DNA from: Rhodovulum marinum
GTDB lineage: Bacteria; Pseudomonadota; Alphaproteobacteria; Rhodobacterales; Rhodobacteraceae
Length of the DNA: 64,000 bases
Direction: 5' to 3'
Assembly: GCF_004343075.1 (NCBI RefSeq)
Contig: NZ_SLXP01000002.1
Span: forward strand, 520,267-584,266
Shown: piece by piece, positions 27,042 through 35,950 of the stretch
How the letters are laid out: the number at the start of each line of letters is the position of its first letter
Position numbering within the stretch: position 1 is the stretch's first letter
Made by a program: the position numbers and the translations under genes
The notes under the pieces: model-generated
What the model saw: only the letters and a program-made list of their open reading frames with translations
Told to the model about the DNA's origin: nothing
Databases searched by the model: none

Positions 27042-27515
27042 TCAGGCCCCCGCGGCCTCGGGGAAGCGGGCGACCATCTCGGCCGCGCCGGCGGTGGCCT
27101 TCTCGCCCGCCTCGGCCAGCTTGGCGTAGGTTTCGAAGCCGAAGCGGTGGATGTCGCGCACATGTTTCGACAGCACCACCAGGCGGCCCGAGATCAGCAC
27201 GATCCGCCCGAAGCCCTCGTGGTGGATCTTGGACATCTGCGAGGCCATGGCCCCGGTGCGTTTCTCCAGCAAGAGCGCCACGGCGTCATGGAATTTCTCG
27301 ACCCGCCACAACAGGTCGGGGTCGGGGTCGCACATGATCGGCATGTCGCGCAGCTCTTCGCGGGTCACGATGAAATCGGCCAGCAGCTCGGCATCGGACT
27401 TGTCGTCCCAGCTGCCATAGCCGTCCTCGGCGCGGATCACCGCGACCAGCTGGGTCAGGAACTCGCTTGCGGGCATGTCGCCGCCGCGCGGCAGGGTTTC
27501 GGTTTCGGCACTCAT
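27042..27515 (-). CDS. NifX-associated protein, DUF269
   Basis: 157 residues, the usual size of DUF269. Family features: PASEFLTQLVAVIRAEDGYGSWDDKSDAELL and KIHHEGFGRIVLISGRLVVLSKHVRDIHRFGF (quoted from two separate stretches). Members occur only with nifENX in diazotrophs; a contribution to FeMo-cofactor handling is assumed. It overlaps nifX by 4 bp. Confidence 0.9.
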   Translation of the reverse strand: MSAETETLPRGGDMPASEFLTQLVAVIRAEDGYGSWDDKSDAELLADFIVTREELRDMPIMCDPDPDLLWRVEKFHDAVALLLEKRTGAMASQMSKIHHEGFGRIVLISGRLVVLSKHVRDIHRFGFETYAKLAEAGEKATAGAAEMVARFPEAAGA

Positions 27516-27952
27516 TCGCTGACATCCTCGGCGTAATCGGCGGCGAAATCGGTTTTCGGGCGGCCCAGCACCTTGCGCAGGAAGGGCGGCGGGCTGCCCT
27601 TGAGCATGGTCTGGGTCTGGGCCAGCACCTCGGCGATGGGTTCGGGCGCCTTGCGCTTGATCGGGTGGATGCCGGCGCGCACCACCTTGGCCGCCGAGGG
27701 CCCGCCGATGGCCAGCACGAACAACAGCGCACAGCCCGCCAGCGCCTCGACCTTGGGGGTGATGCGGTCGTCGATATCGTTGTGCTGGCCGCTTTGGGCG
27801 GTGACATCGTCGAATTCCAGCACCTCGACCACCCGGGCCGAGGTGGTCGTCACCTCGTAGATCGCGAATTTTCTGGCCGAGCCGAAATGCGCGTCCAGGT
27901 GTTCCATGTCATTGGTCGCGATGGCGATTTTCAGGGGTGTTTCGCTGGTCAT
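27512..27952 (-). CDS. nifX: FeMo-cofactor carrier NifX
   Basis: 146 residues of the NifX/NafY cofactor-binding domain: KIAIATNDMEHLDAHFGSAR at the start, the GQHNDIDDRI segment, and CALLFVLAIGGPSAAKVV. NifX carries NifB-co or VK-cluster between NifB and NifEN. ATG 27952 is preferred over an upstream in-frame ATG because the latter overlaps nifN. It lies 13 bp after nifN. Confidence 0.93.
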   Translation of the reverse strand: MTSETPLKIAIATNDMEHLDAHFGSARKFAIYEVTTTSARVVEVLEFDDVTAQSGQHNDIDDRITPKVEALAGCALLFVLAIGGPSAAKVVRAGIHPIKRKAPEPIAEVLAQTQTMLKGSPPPFLRKVLGRPKTDFAADYAEDVSE

Positions 27953-27965
27953 GGTGGTCTCCGGC

Positions 27966-29360
27966 TCAATGAGGCGCAGTCTGCGGGCGGTCATGCTCGA
28001 ACTCCGGGTCTATGGGGGCGGCGCCGAAATCCTCGGGGCGCGGGGCGTGGGGATGGGCCAGCATGGCGTTGGCCACCTCGAAGAGGAACGCGCGGGTGCC
28101 GCGATAGCCGACGCGGCAGGCATCCTGCGCGCCCAGCCGGTCGTTGATCGGAAAGCCCGCGCGGATCAGCGGCAGGCCGGTCGCGGCGGCGGCGTGGCGG
28201 GCATGGGCATGGCTGATCAGCAGCTGCGCCCCGCCGGCGCGCGCGCCGTCCTCCAGGTCGCCCAGATCGCCCAGGATCGCGGTTTCGCAGGGGATCGCCT
28301 CGACGATCGGATTGGCGGCCGAGGTGGTCACGCAGCAGACCGCCTGGGCGCCCATCCCGGCCAGCGCCGAGGACAGCCCGTAGGCCAGGTCGGGATCGGC
28401 GGCGATGGCGTATTTCAGCCCGCCGGTCTGGAAATGCGCGTCCAGCATCGCGTCCTGCAGCCGCGCGCGGTCGCGCCGGATCGCCGGCGGCGCATCGGCG
28501 GTGCCCGCGATGCGCATCAGCGCGGCCACGAAGGCATCGACCGCCTTGAGCCCGGTCAGCGACGGGAAGACCTGCACCGGCATGTGCCCGCGTTCGGCCA
28601 GCAGCGTCGCCGCCCCGCGCATGCTTTCGCCGATGGCGATGGTGACGGCGGATTTCGCCATGGCGGGGATGTCGTCCAGCCGCGTGCCGCCCAGCGACTT
28701 GCCCGCCCAGTCCTCGGCCAGGTGCCCGTCCAGCGACGCGGACAGGTCCGGCAGGATGATCGGTTTCAGCCCGAAGGCGCGGATCATCCGGGTGATTTCC
28801 TCGACCTCGGCGGGGGTCAGATGGGCGGCGGGCAACAGGTTGACCTGGCGCAGGTCGGCATCGCGCCACATCGGGTCGATCTCGGGCACCAGCGCGTCGA
28901 TGATCGCGGTCACCGCCCTGGCCCAGCCATCCTCCAGCGCGCCGTCGAAATCAGGGGTGGAGGCATAGACCACGCGAATGTCGGCCAGGTCGGGGCGGCG
29001 GGCCATGATCTCGGCCAGCTCGCCGCGGACATCGTCGCCCTGGGTTTCGGTCAGCGCGGTGGACGCGATGCCGATGAACCGCGGATCGGCCTTTTTCCGC
29101 AGGTTGGCGATGGCCTCCTCGATCTGCTCGGCCCCGCCCAGGATCGTGCTGACCTCGTTCATCGCGGTGGTCTGCAGCGGGATCGCCTCGCGGAAATGGC
29201 GCACCATGTGGACCATGGCAAAGGCGGTGCAGCCCTGCGCGCCGTGGAACAGCGGCACCGCGCCCTCGACGCCCAGATAGGCCATCGCGGCGCCCAGCGG
29301 CGCGCTGGTCTTCAGCGGGTTGGTGGACAGCGCGCGGCGCGGTCGGGTCAGGCGGGCCAT
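27966..29360 (-). CDS. nifN: FeMo-cofactor scaffold subunit NifN
   Basis: 464 residues, homologous to NifK. The N-terminus has the scaffold motif LKTSAPLGAAMAYLGV and the conserved Cys in PLFHGAQGCTAFAMVHMVRHF. ALTETQGDDV corresponds to the region lacking the third P-cluster Cys. With NifE it forms the tetramer on which NifB-co is converted to FeMo-cofactor. It begins 4 bp after nifE. Confidence 0.94.
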   Translation of the reverse strand: MARLTRPRRALSTNPLKTSAPLGAAMAYLGVEGAVPLFHGAQGCTAFAMVHMVRHFREAIPLQTTAMNEVSTILGGAEQIEEAIANLRKKADPRFIGIASTALTETQGDDVRGELAEIMARRPDLADIRVVYASTPDFDGALEDGWARAVTAIIDALVPEIDPMWRDADLRQVNLLPAAHLTPAEVEEITRMIRAFGLKPIILPDLSASLDGHLAEDWAGKSLGGTRLDDIPAMAKSAVTIAIGESMRGAATLLAERGHMPVQVFPSLTGLKAVDAFVAALMRIAGTADAPPAIRRDRARLQDAMLDAHFQTGGLKYAIAADPDLAYGLSSALAGMGAQAVCCVTTSAANPIVEAIPCETAILGDLGDLEDGARAGGAQLLISHAHARHAAAATGLPLIRAGFPINDRLGAQDACRVGYRGTRAFLFEVANAMLAHPHAPRPEDFGAAPIDPEFEHDRPQTAPH

Positions 29361-29364
29361 GGCA

Positions 29365-30840
29365 TCAGTCCTCGAAATCGGTGGGGTCGTTGGAAATGCC
29401 CGAGACCGGGCAGCGATCCTTGATCCGCGGGCGGGCGCCGGCAAAGGCGCGGGATTCGTCCCAGGGCGCGGGGCGGCGGACATCTTCCCAGACGGGATTG
29501 TTCAGCGACCGGTCGATGGCGCGCACCAGGTCGACCATGCCCATGTAACCGGCATAGGGTTCGTGCTTTTCCTGGTTCACGTCGATCCAGGGCACCCGCG
29601 CCTTGAGCGCCACGAACTGGCTGCGCGCCCCCGACATCAGGACATCCGCCCCCGAGGCGCGCAGCGTGGCATACATCTCTTTCGGGGCCATGTTCTCATA
29701 CATGTGCGCCTCGGTGCCCATGATCTCGACCACGCGGGCCTTGTCGTTCTCGGTGGCCTTGCGCACGCTGGTCCCGACAACCTCCATCCCCAGCTCCTGG
29801 AGCGCCGAGACCACCGACCAGCTTTTGTGCCCGCCGGTGTAAAGCAGCACGCGGCGCCCGGCGACGCGGGGCTTGAGGGCTTCAAGCTCGGCCCGCACCC
29901 TCGCCTCTTCCTCGGCGATCAGCGCCTCGCAGCGGTCGATGAGATCCGCATCGGCGCCGCGCTCGACCAGCATCCGGCACATGGTGCGCAACGCCTCGGA
30001 GGTGTCGGAAATGCCGTAGAACGAGCCCTCGAAATAGGGGATGCCGTATTTTTCCTCCATCTTCCGGGCCAGGCCCAGAAGCGCGTGGGAACAGACCAGC
30101 ATGGTCACGCGCGCGCGGTGCATCTGCGCGACCTGGCGGTAACGGGCGTCCGCCGACAGCGAACCGAGGATGCGGATGCCCAGCCGGTCGAGCAGCGGCT
30201 TGACCTGCCACAGCTCGCCCGACAGGTTGTAATCGCCCATGATGTTGATGTCATAGGCGGTGGTGCGCGCGGGCTCCTGCGTGCCGATCACGTGGCGGAA
30301 CATCATCTCGCCGCCCAGCTTGCAGCCCAGGTTCTTGGACCCGGCATAGCCCGGCACGTCGACCGGGATCGCGGGGGTGCCGAAGGCCTCGGTCGCGGCC
30401 TTGCAGACGGCGGCGATGTCATCGCCGATCATCGCGGTCACGCAGGTGGCATAGACGAAGACGGCGGGGGGATCATGCTTCTCCACGATCTCGCGGATCG
30501 CGCGGTACAGCTTCTTCTCGCCATGGCCCATGACGATGTCGAGTTCGGTCAGGTCGGTGGTGAAGCCGGTCTTGTAAAGCATCGACCCCGAGGAGGCCGA
30601 GCCGCGGTTGTCCCAGGAATTGCCGCTGCAGGCGAGCGGCGCATGCACCAGGTGGGCCACGTCGACGATGGGCTGAAGCGTGATCATCGCCCCGTCGAAG
30701 GCACAGCCCCCCGCCGCCGCGCCGGGCGTCAGCGGCTTGGCGCAGCCCTTCTTGCGCTCCGCGGCGGACTTGGCGCGGTTGGTGGCGCAGGCGGGTTCCT
30801 GGAAGGCGTCCTCTCGGGTCTGCTTCAAGGCGTCGGACAT
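29365..30840 (-). CDS. nifE: FeMo-cofactor scaffold subunit NifE
   Basis: 491 residues, homologous to NifD. Conserved cysteines lie in GGCAFDGAMI, ACSGNSWDNRGS and VYATCVTAMIGDD, and the cofactor-site region in SHALLGLARKM and DVLMSGARSQFVA. It is first in nifENX-DUF269-DUF683-fdxB, with a sigma-54 promoter only 31 bp upstream of ATG 30840, which excludes the longer in-frame start. In related clusters nifE follows nifK directly; here a 9.3-kb Mu-like element separates them. Confidence 0.95.
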   Translation of the reverse strand: MSDALKQTREDAFQEPACATNRAKSAAERKKGCAKPLTPGAAAGGCAFDGAMITLQPIVDVAHLVHAPLACSGNSWDNRGSASSGSMLYKTGFTTDLTELDIVMGHGEKKLYRAIREIVEKHDPPAVFVYATCVTAMIGDDIAAVCKAATEAFGTPAIPVDVPGYAGSKNLGCKLGGEMMFRHVIGTQEPARTTAYDINIMGDYNLSGELWQVKPLLDRLGIRILGSLSADARYRQVAQMHRARVTMLVCSHALLGLARKMEEKYGIPYFEGSFYGISDTSEALRTMCRMLVERGADADLIDRCEALIAEEEARVRAELEALKPRVAGRRVLLYTGGHKSWSVVSALQELGMEVVGTSVRKATENDKARVVEIMGTEAHMYENMAPKEMYATLRASGADVLMSGARSQFVALKARVPWIDVNQEKHEPYAGYMGMVDLVRAIDRSLNNPVWEDVRRPAPWDESRAFAGARPRIKDRCPVSGISNDPTDFED

Positions 30841-30870
30841 CGGGCACTCCGGGTTGCTGCCCCAAGGCAA

Positions 30871-30885
30871 GCAGAAAGCATGCCA
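30871..30885 (-). promoter_or_regulatory. Sigma-54 promoter of nifE operon
   Basis: On the minus strand TGGCAT-GCTTT-CTGC, then T, with one mismatch per element and 5-bp spacing. The predicted start is about 20 bp before the nifE ATG. Confidence 0.75.
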
Positions 30886-30971
30886 AGCCTCACAGGTTCG
30901 CCGGATCGCCCGCGATGTCAGGACCTTGGCCGACCGCGGCGGGTCGCGCGATGGCGCCTTTGTCGGGTCTT

Positions 30972-30987
30972 TGTCGGGGACGCGACA
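30972..30987 (-). promoter_or_regulatory. NifA site for nifE operon
   Basis: TGTCGGGGACGCGACA is a perfect TGT-N10-ACA, 87 bp upstream of the -24 element. The Mu-like element begins 48 bp further upstream, so insertion left this promoter complete. Confidence 0.75.
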
Positions 30988-31029
30988 CGCCTGTTGCCCC
31001 TGGCCCCGCGGCGCCTTGCAGGTTTCGCC

Positions 31030-31034
31030 TTGGC
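31030..31034. repeat. 5-bp target-site duplication, left copy
   Basis: TTGGC directly abuts the TG end of the Mu-like element and is repeated at 40309-40313 next to the CA end. Five base pairs is the duplication length made by Mu. Confidence 0.8.
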
Positions 31035-31054
31035 TGTGTAGTTACACGAGGTTC

Positions 31055-31081
31055 TGACAGGGGTTTACAGGGGTTTTGATA
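31055..31081 (+). repeat. Transposase end-binding repeats, left side
   Basis: Two direct copies of an ACAGGGGTTT unit lie 20-47 bp inside the left end; the second extends to ACAGGGGTTTTGATA. The same unit occurs inverted at the other end (40218-40231 and 40283-40299), as expected for MuA recognition sites. Confidence 0.7.
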
Positions 31082-31123
31082 CCGGAAGAGCCCGGTAGAC
31101 CTCGGGCTATCTCGGATGGGTTT

Positions 31124-31504
31124 TTAGGGCTTGCGTTTCCCGTGGCGGTGCCACCAGGAGCAAATGCCGCTGTGACCGATACGCCGCTCGGGCGGGAATG
31201 CCTTGGCGACCTCGGCGGCGAGCGCATGATAGGTCATCCGGTCGATCCTGGCGAGGATGAAGGCGCGCAGTTCGGGGTCGGTGTTGATCCTAGATGGGCG
31301 GCCGGGGCGGTGGTCGCGGACGTGATCATTCGGTTCGGGCAAGTCTTCGAGGGGCGTTCGAAGGGGTGTTGGAAGACCCTCTTCAAGCTCCGCTCGAAGG
31401 GTACCCTGAAGGCCGTCGATCTTGGCCGAGGCGTTGTCGAGGAGCTTGCGGGCCTCGGCCAGGGCGATGCGCACGGCCACGATCTGCGACAGGGCGCGGC
31501 TCAT
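31124..31504 (-). CDS. Prophage protein with C-terminal HTH-like domain, unknown function
   Basis: 126 residues. The N-terminal third is a charged helix (VAVRIALAEARKLLDNASAK), the middle a Pro/Leu linker, and the last 60 residues look like a small DNA-binding domain (NTDPELRAFILARIDRMTYH, then SICSWW-like GHSGICSWWHRHG). ATG 31504 overlaps the preceding stop as ATGA and is preferred over a longer start inside that gene. It is the gene nearest the left end of the Mu-like element. No function is recognised. Confidence 0.68.
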   Translation of the reverse strand: MSRALSQIVAVRIALAEARKLLDNASAKIDGLQGTLRAELEEGLPTPLRTPLEDLPEPNDHVRDHRPGRPSRINTDPELRAFILARIDRMTYHALAAEVAKAFPPERRIGHSGICSWWHRHGKRKP

Positions 31505-31872
31505 GCGTCCCTCCAGGACGCGGGCGCGCTGCGATAGGGGTTGTTCGCGAGACATTTGCGAACAGCCGTGTCGCTCATGTGGAGCGTTCGCGCGATATCG
31601 GCGACGGTCTGGCCCTCATACGCCAGGCAGGCGGCCAGCCAGGGCTTGGCGAGCGGCACACGGCGCGGAAGGTCCGCCGCGCCAAGGGCGCGGGCCAGGT
31701 CCACGCCCACGAGTTGCACCACGCGCGAGCGTTCGGTCGGTCGCTCGGCCATGTAGAGTTCGGCCCCGCCGAAGGTCAGAAGAAAGCGCACCGCCAGCGC
31801 CGAGCCGAGGATATCGACATAGGGCGCGGCATGGGCCGGGGGTTTCGGGTAGCTGTCCGTCACGTCTGTCAC
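31501..31872 (-). CDS. Prophage helix-turn-helix protein
   Basis: 123 residues from GTG 31872 (GTG 31863 or a TTG near 31992 are possible). The segment GGAELYMAERPTERSRVV resembles the GG-x-x-LY region of Mor-type activators. A clear helix-turn-helix follows, YEGQTVADIARTLHMSDTAV, near residues 88-107. It may be a phage transcription regulator, but its position at the far end of the element, after the tape measure, is not that of Mor in Mu. About 200 bp upstream of it hold no gene. Confidence 0.62.
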   Translation of the reverse strand: MTDVTDSYPKPPAHAAPYVDILGSALAVRFLLTFGGAELYMAERPTERSRVVQLVGVDLARALGAADLPRRVPLAKPWLAACLAYEGQTVADIARTLHMSDTAVRKCLANNPYRSAPASWRDA

Positions 31873-32078
31873 CTCGTCGGGCGGCGGGGTGGATGGAAGG
31901 CGGACCGGCCGCCGAGATGGAGCCGGCCGGTCCGCCGCGCCCGCGTTTGGCGCCGCGGGCGGGATGGGCCGGTCACCCGCTGAGAAAGGCAACCGACCCG
32001 AGACCGCCGTGAACTGAACAAACCGGCGGCCAATGCGCGGGGCCAGAACCTCCCGCGCAATCTCTGTTCACCAGCGCT

Positions 32079-33962
32079 TCATCCGATCCTCTCGGGCTGG
32101 TCGTTGATCTCGCGGACGCGCAGCGGCAGGCGCTCGGCGTCGTATTGGGCGAAGGCCGCCTCGATTGCGCGCGAGGTGCCCGCATAGGCCCGCTCTTCGA
32201 GCTCGCGGTCGCCCGTCGCGCCGTTGACGTTCACGGTGATGGAGAACTGCGCCGTGCCCCCGCTGCCCTGCTGGCGCAGCGCGCTGTTCGGCAGGATCGT
32301 ACCGGGGACCGAGGGGATGAAGGGTTCAGGGCCGCGCTCGCCCACGATGTAGGCGCGGCCGGGCTGCACCGATCCGCCCGAGGCGCGGAAGCCACCGAAC
32401 CCGCCCACCATCATTCCGAAGAGGCCACCCAGGCCGCTTGCGTTCTGACCGCCGAACAGACCGCCCAGCGGTCCGCTGCCCAGAAACGCGCCTTCCCGAA
32501 GCGACCGCAGCAGCATGTTCATGGCCGCGTCCATGTCGTCCAGTGCGGTCAGGGCCGTCTGTCCGAGGGATTGCCACATTTGCTTCTGGGTTTGGCCAAG
32601 GTTGATCTCGCGTTCCTTGGCGCGAATGAGATCTTCGATCTTCGCCCGCTCGGCGTCGGTCGCGTCCACCATCTGTTCGCGCAACCGGATGAGCTCCTGC
32701 TTGACCGGGTCCGCCTCGCGGAGAATGTCCACCTCGCCTTGCAGCGACAGGATCAGCTCGGCGACGGCGTCACGTTCCTCGCGCGCCGCGGCGGCACCGC
32801 CCTGCCGGGTTCGCACGGCCGGGCCGTAGATCGCGTCTTCCGACGCGGCGAAGCCCATGCGTTCCGGGCGGCTGCGCGCGCGCGATCCCGGCCCGAACGG
32901 GGTCGGATTGCCCGCCGCGTCGGTGGTGGCCTCGGCCGTCGCCGCCGCGCGGGCCTTGGCCGCGTCCCAGAGCGCGCTGGCGAGCGACTTGGCCTCGCCG
33001 ATGACCGCGGACAGCCACCCGGCCTGCGGGGCCTGCGCGGCGAGCTGGCGCATCGCGCTTTCGGCGTCTAGGAGCTTGCCGTAGAGTTCCCCGGTCTTGA
33101 GCGTGGTGGCGTCGAGGATGCCCCGGACCTTGGCCAGGGCGGCGGCCTGGCTATCAAAGGTGGTCGCCTGCGATGCCTCGTCCAGGGCGGCGCGCAGTTG
33201 CTGCGCCTGCCCGATGGTAAGGCCGAATTCCCGCTTGAACCAGGCAAGGCGGCGCTCGTCCACGAAGTCGGTGCGGCCGAGTTCGAGGAACACGTCGCGG
33301 AATTCTTCCTTTAGCGCGCTGGCCGCATCGGCAGCCGATTGCACCGCGTCGGTGACCGCGAACTGACGTTGGGCTTCGACCAGGGCGAGAACCTGGTCGG
33401 TGACCTCGCCATACTTCTCCTTGAGGTCGACCAGGCCAGAGCCGGAATAGATCGCCGTGATATCCTGAAGCGCGTTCATCGCGGTCACGAGGTCATCCAC
33501 CGACGTGGCAAAGTCTTCGGTGGCGTCCTCGCCTTGGGCGGCCGCCATGGCCCACTGGCCCAGGGCGGCGGTGCCCGCGACAATGCCGATGGTCGCCAGG
33601 CTGACCGGGTTGATCATCGCCTTGAACGCGTCGCCCAAGGCTGTCACCGCACCCTGCGCGCCCATCGGGCCGAGCACCTGGCTGATCTGGGTGCCCTGCT
33701 GGATGGCCAGCGTCAGCGGCGACTGGCCCGCAGCCATCATCACGCCGATATCGTTGAACTGATACCCGAGGTTCTGGACCGCCCCGGCCGAGACCCTGGC
33801 GTTCCGGCCGAGGTTCTTCATCAGCTCGTCGGTGCCATACAGGCCCTTGCTGACGTTGACGCCCGCCGTCTTGAGCTTCTCGAATTCCGTCTTCGCCACG
33901 CGCACGCTTTTGATAGCGCCGTCGGCGTCGAATTCCATCAAGCCCTGGACAACGAAAACCAC
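32079..33962 (-). CDS. Phage tail tape measure protein
   Basis: 627 residues from GTG 33962. It is helical throughout, with Gly/Ala-rich hydrophobic stretches (NPVSLATIGIVAGTAALGQWAMAAA) in the first third, long charged helices in the middle (VKQELIRLREQMVDATDAER), a Gly/Phe-rich segment (GLFGMMVGGFGGF), and the C-terminal GRAYIVGERGPEPFIPS, common in lambda-like tape measure proteins. These set tail length and enter the host with DNA. At about 630 residues it would fit a short to medium siphophage tail. It lies 26 bp after the capsid gene although many genes normally separate the two. Confidence 0.85.
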   Translation of the reverse strand: MVFVVQGLMEFDADGAIKSVRVAKTEFEKLKTAGVNVSKGLYGTDELMKNLGRNARVSAGAVQNLGYQFNDIGVMMAAGQSPLTLAIQQGTQISQVLGPMGAQGAVTALGDAFKAMINPVSLATIGIVAGTAALGQWAMAAAQGEDATEDFATSVDDLVTAMNALQDITAIYSGSGLVDLKEKYGEVTDQVLALVEAQRQFAVTDAVQSAADAASALKEEFRDVFLELGRTDFVDERRLAWFKREFGLTIGQAQQLRAALDEASQATTFDSQAAALAKVRGILDATTLKTGELYGKLLDAESAMRQLAAQAPQAGWLSAVIGEAKSLASALWDAAKARAAATAEATTDAAGNPTPFGPGSRARSRPERMGFAASEDAIYGPAVRTRQGGAAAAREERDAVAELILSLQGEVDILREADPVKQELIRLREQMVDATDAERAKIEDLIRAKEREINLGQTQKQMWQSLGQTALTALDDMDAAMNMLLRSLREGAFLGSGPLGGLFGGQNASGLGGLFGMMVGGFGGFRASGGSVQPGRAYIVGERGPEPFIPSVPGTILPNSALRQQGSGGTAQFSITVNVNGATGDRELEERAYAGTSRAIEAAFAQYDAERLPLRVREINDQPERIG

Positions 33963-33988
33963 GGTTCAGCCCCCTGCGGCGCGCCCCG

Positions 33989-34885
33989 TCACGCGGACAG
34001 GAACGGCGAGACGATCAGCTTGGCGGTGTTCGCCCAGACGTTGGAGGCGCCCGACGCGTTCTGCTGCGCGTTCAGGAGCTGAAGCGCCTTCTCTTCGAGC
34101 TCGGGCGGCACCAGGAGCGTCGTGGGCTTCACGCCGATCCGGCGGCCTTCGGGCGACTTGAAGTTCATCATGGCGGCGCGGGCGGCGGCATAAGCGGCCG
34201 TATCCAGGTCCACCTTGCAGCCATAGGCGAGCTGCCACAGGCCGAAGCCCACGTTGGCGCGGGCGCGCACCCCGTAGAGGAACTCGTTGTTCATGAACAC
34301 GTTGTCGTCGCTGAGGTCGGTCTTGCTTTCGAACGTGTAGGGCTCGCGCTCCTGGAAGATCAGGGGGCGCACCGCGCGCGACGTGTCGAGCAGATACCAG
34401 GCCGGGCCGGACCCGTCCGCCATGTTCGAGACCAGCTCGGTCGTGCCGTCCGCCTTGGTGACGGGGTGCTCGGTGTCGAAGAACGGCTGGCCGTCATAGC
34501 ACTCGGCCGTGAAGCCGTCCGCGAGCAGGCCCATCACCAGCTCTTCGGGGTGCAGCCGGGCGTTGTAGCCCATTTCTTCGAAGACCGGCTTGAACACCCC
34601 GTAGCGGTCGTCGAGGATATCGTTGCGATGCACGGCGACCGTCGCCTCGAAGTCGCGGTTGGTGATGGTGAAGCTGTGCGCCGACAGGCTGTTGACGTGG
34701 CGCGGCCCGATCCATTCGCGGATCACGCCGAAGCTGCCCATCCATCCATACACCTCTTCGCGCGTCGAGCTGGGCACCTTCATGGCGATCTCGGGCCAGT
34801 GGACCTCGGCGGCCTGGAAGGCCCCTTTGAACGCGGCGTTGAAGCCGGTGTAGAGGGAGCTGAGGTTGCTTTTGTTGATGATCAC
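33989..34885 (-). CDS. Mu gpT-like major head (capsid) protein
   Basis: 298 residues from GTG 34885 with AGGAG upstream. Features of the Mu gpT family: MIINKSNLSSLYTGFNAAFK at the start, WPEIAMKVPSSTREEVYGWMG, WYLLDTSRAVRPLIFQ, ARANVGFGLWQLAYG and the ending LLVPPELEEKALQLLN...VSPFLSA. The length matches gpT (about 305), so it seems complete. The protease/scaffold gene that normally precedes it is absent; 244 bp without a gene separate it from gemA, a probable deletion junction. Confidence 0.88.
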   Translation of the reverse strand: MIINKSNLSSLYTGFNAAFKGAFQAAEVHWPEIAMKVPSSTREEVYGWMGSFGVIREWIGPRHVNSLSAHSFTITNRDFEATVAVHRNDILDDRYGVFKPVFEEMGYNARLHPEELVMGLLADGFTAECYDGQPFFDTEHPVTKADGTTELVSNMADGSGPAWYLLDTSRAVRPLIFQEREPYTFESKTDLSDDNVFMNNEFLYGVRARANVGFGLWQLAYGCKVDLDTAAYAAARAAMMNFKSPEGRRIGVKPTTLLVPPELEEKALQLLNAQQNASGASNVWANTAKLIVSPFLSA

Positions 34886-35080
34886 GGCGGGGTCTCCTGA
34901 AGGCGTTGGCGGTGTTCGCGTAGATGTCAGGAGAATGGGTAGCTTTTGCCGGATGGACCCGGCCACCCGCAGGGGCTTGTGGGTCGCCCGGCGGGGGCGT
35001 GATGGCCGCGGAAAGGGAGAGGGGGTGCCAGCTTCGCCGATTAAACGGTTTTCCGGCGTTTTTGAATAGGGTCTTTGGGT

Positions 35081-35106
35081 GTTCCGGGGGTGGATGCCCC
35101 CGGAAC
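35081..35106 (-). terminator. Perfect hairpin after gemA
   Basis: Arms GTTCCGGGGG at 35081-35090 and 35097-35106 are perfect, with a 6-nt loop. It lies 24 bp after the gemA stop and probably ends the early phage transcript. Confidence 0.6.
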
Positions 35107-35129
35107 GAGGAAGGCCCTCAGAGGGCCGC

Positions 35130-35546
35130 TCAGGCGGCCCTCGCCTTCATGTGCTTCAGGGCGGTGATTGCCTTCTGCGCGTCGGCCTTGGTCAGGAACC
35201 GCAGCGAAGACACCTTGAAGGTGCGAAGCAGCCACTTCCCGAGCTCGTCGTCGCCCGAGTAGACATGCCCGGTGAACTCGGCCCAAAGAGCGCGGATCAG
35301 TTCCAACTGCGCGAAGCTCGCCATGCCGGGCCGCTGGCCATAGTCCTGGCCGCGCGGGCTGCCCGGCTCGAAGCCGAGCCACTGGAACCAGCCCATCATC
35401 GCGGCGAAGCCTTCCTGGTCAAGCTCGTTCGAGCTGGTCACGCCCGCGATCTCCACCAGGGCCGCGCGATAGGCCGCGTCCGGGATCTTCAGCTTGCGCT
35501 GCGCCACCTTCATCAGGACGCGCTGATTGCGGGAAATCGTCGTCAT
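35130..35546 (-). CDS. gemA: GemA (Mu gp16-like) regulatory protein
   Basis: 138 residues of the DUF1018/GemA family: ISRNQRVLMKVAQRKLKIPD and YRAALVEIAGVTSSNELDQEGFAAMMGWFQWLGF (two stretches), LRTFKVSSLRFLTKADAQKAI at the end. In Mu, GemA alters host gene expression and supercoiling and belongs to the early region. It overlaps the preceding gene as ATGA. It is the last gene of the early operon. Confidence 0.85.
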   Translation of the reverse strand: MTTISRNQRVLMKVAQRKLKIPDAAYRAALVEIAGVTSSNELDQEGFAAMMGWFQWLGFEPGSPRGQDYGQRPGMASFAQLELIRALWAEFTGHVYSGDDELGKWLLRTFKVSSLRFLTKADAQKAITALKHMKARAA

Positions 35547-35950
35547 TCGATCTCCCCCCGCGACCGCATGGCGGCCAGGCGTACCGCCGTCGCGAACTCC
35601 TGAAACCGTTTGTCGGCCGCTTCCGCCATCTCTTCCAGTCCCTTTGCGGCAAGCTCGGCCACCGCCCAGCCCGTCGCGCCCAGGGCGTCGTCGTCGCTTT
35701 GGGCGAGGTGCTCCAGGGTCGCAACGGCTTTGTGAAGTGCCTTCTGAGAGGCGTAGAATGCGCTGTAATAGTGTTCCAGGTCCCGTTCCGTGACGGTGAA
35801 AGTGACGGGCGTGTCTTTCGGGTCGGTCATGGTCTCGGCCTTCAGTTCTGCCTTCACCTGTTCGTCGGTCTTGCCAGGCACGTAGATGGCCTTGCCCTCG
35901 CGCGCCATCTTCAGCTTCCATTCATGGTCTGTCAGGTGTGCATCGCTCAT
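35543..35950 (-). CDS. Early prophage protein, unknown function
   Basis: 135 residues, acidic and helical: DHEWKLKMAREGKAIYVPGK at the start, then TERDLEHYYSAFYASQKALH and a long Ala/Glu-rich helix. No family is recognised. It overlaps both neighbours by 4 bp (ATGA), so it is translated as part of the early phage operon between muB and gemA. Confidence 0.72.
   Translation of the reverse strand: MSDAHLTDHEWKLKMAREGKAIYVPGKTDEQVKAELKAETMTDPKDTPVTFTVTERDLEHYYSAFYASQKALHKAVATLEHLAQSDDDALGATGWAVAELAAKGLEEMAEAADKRFQEFATAVRLAAMRSRGEIE

Noticed and set aside
31501..31992. Longer version of the prophage HTH protein starting near 31992
   Set aside because: It would begin with TTG and adds a Pro-rich, low-complexity leader; GTG 31872 gives a better protein.
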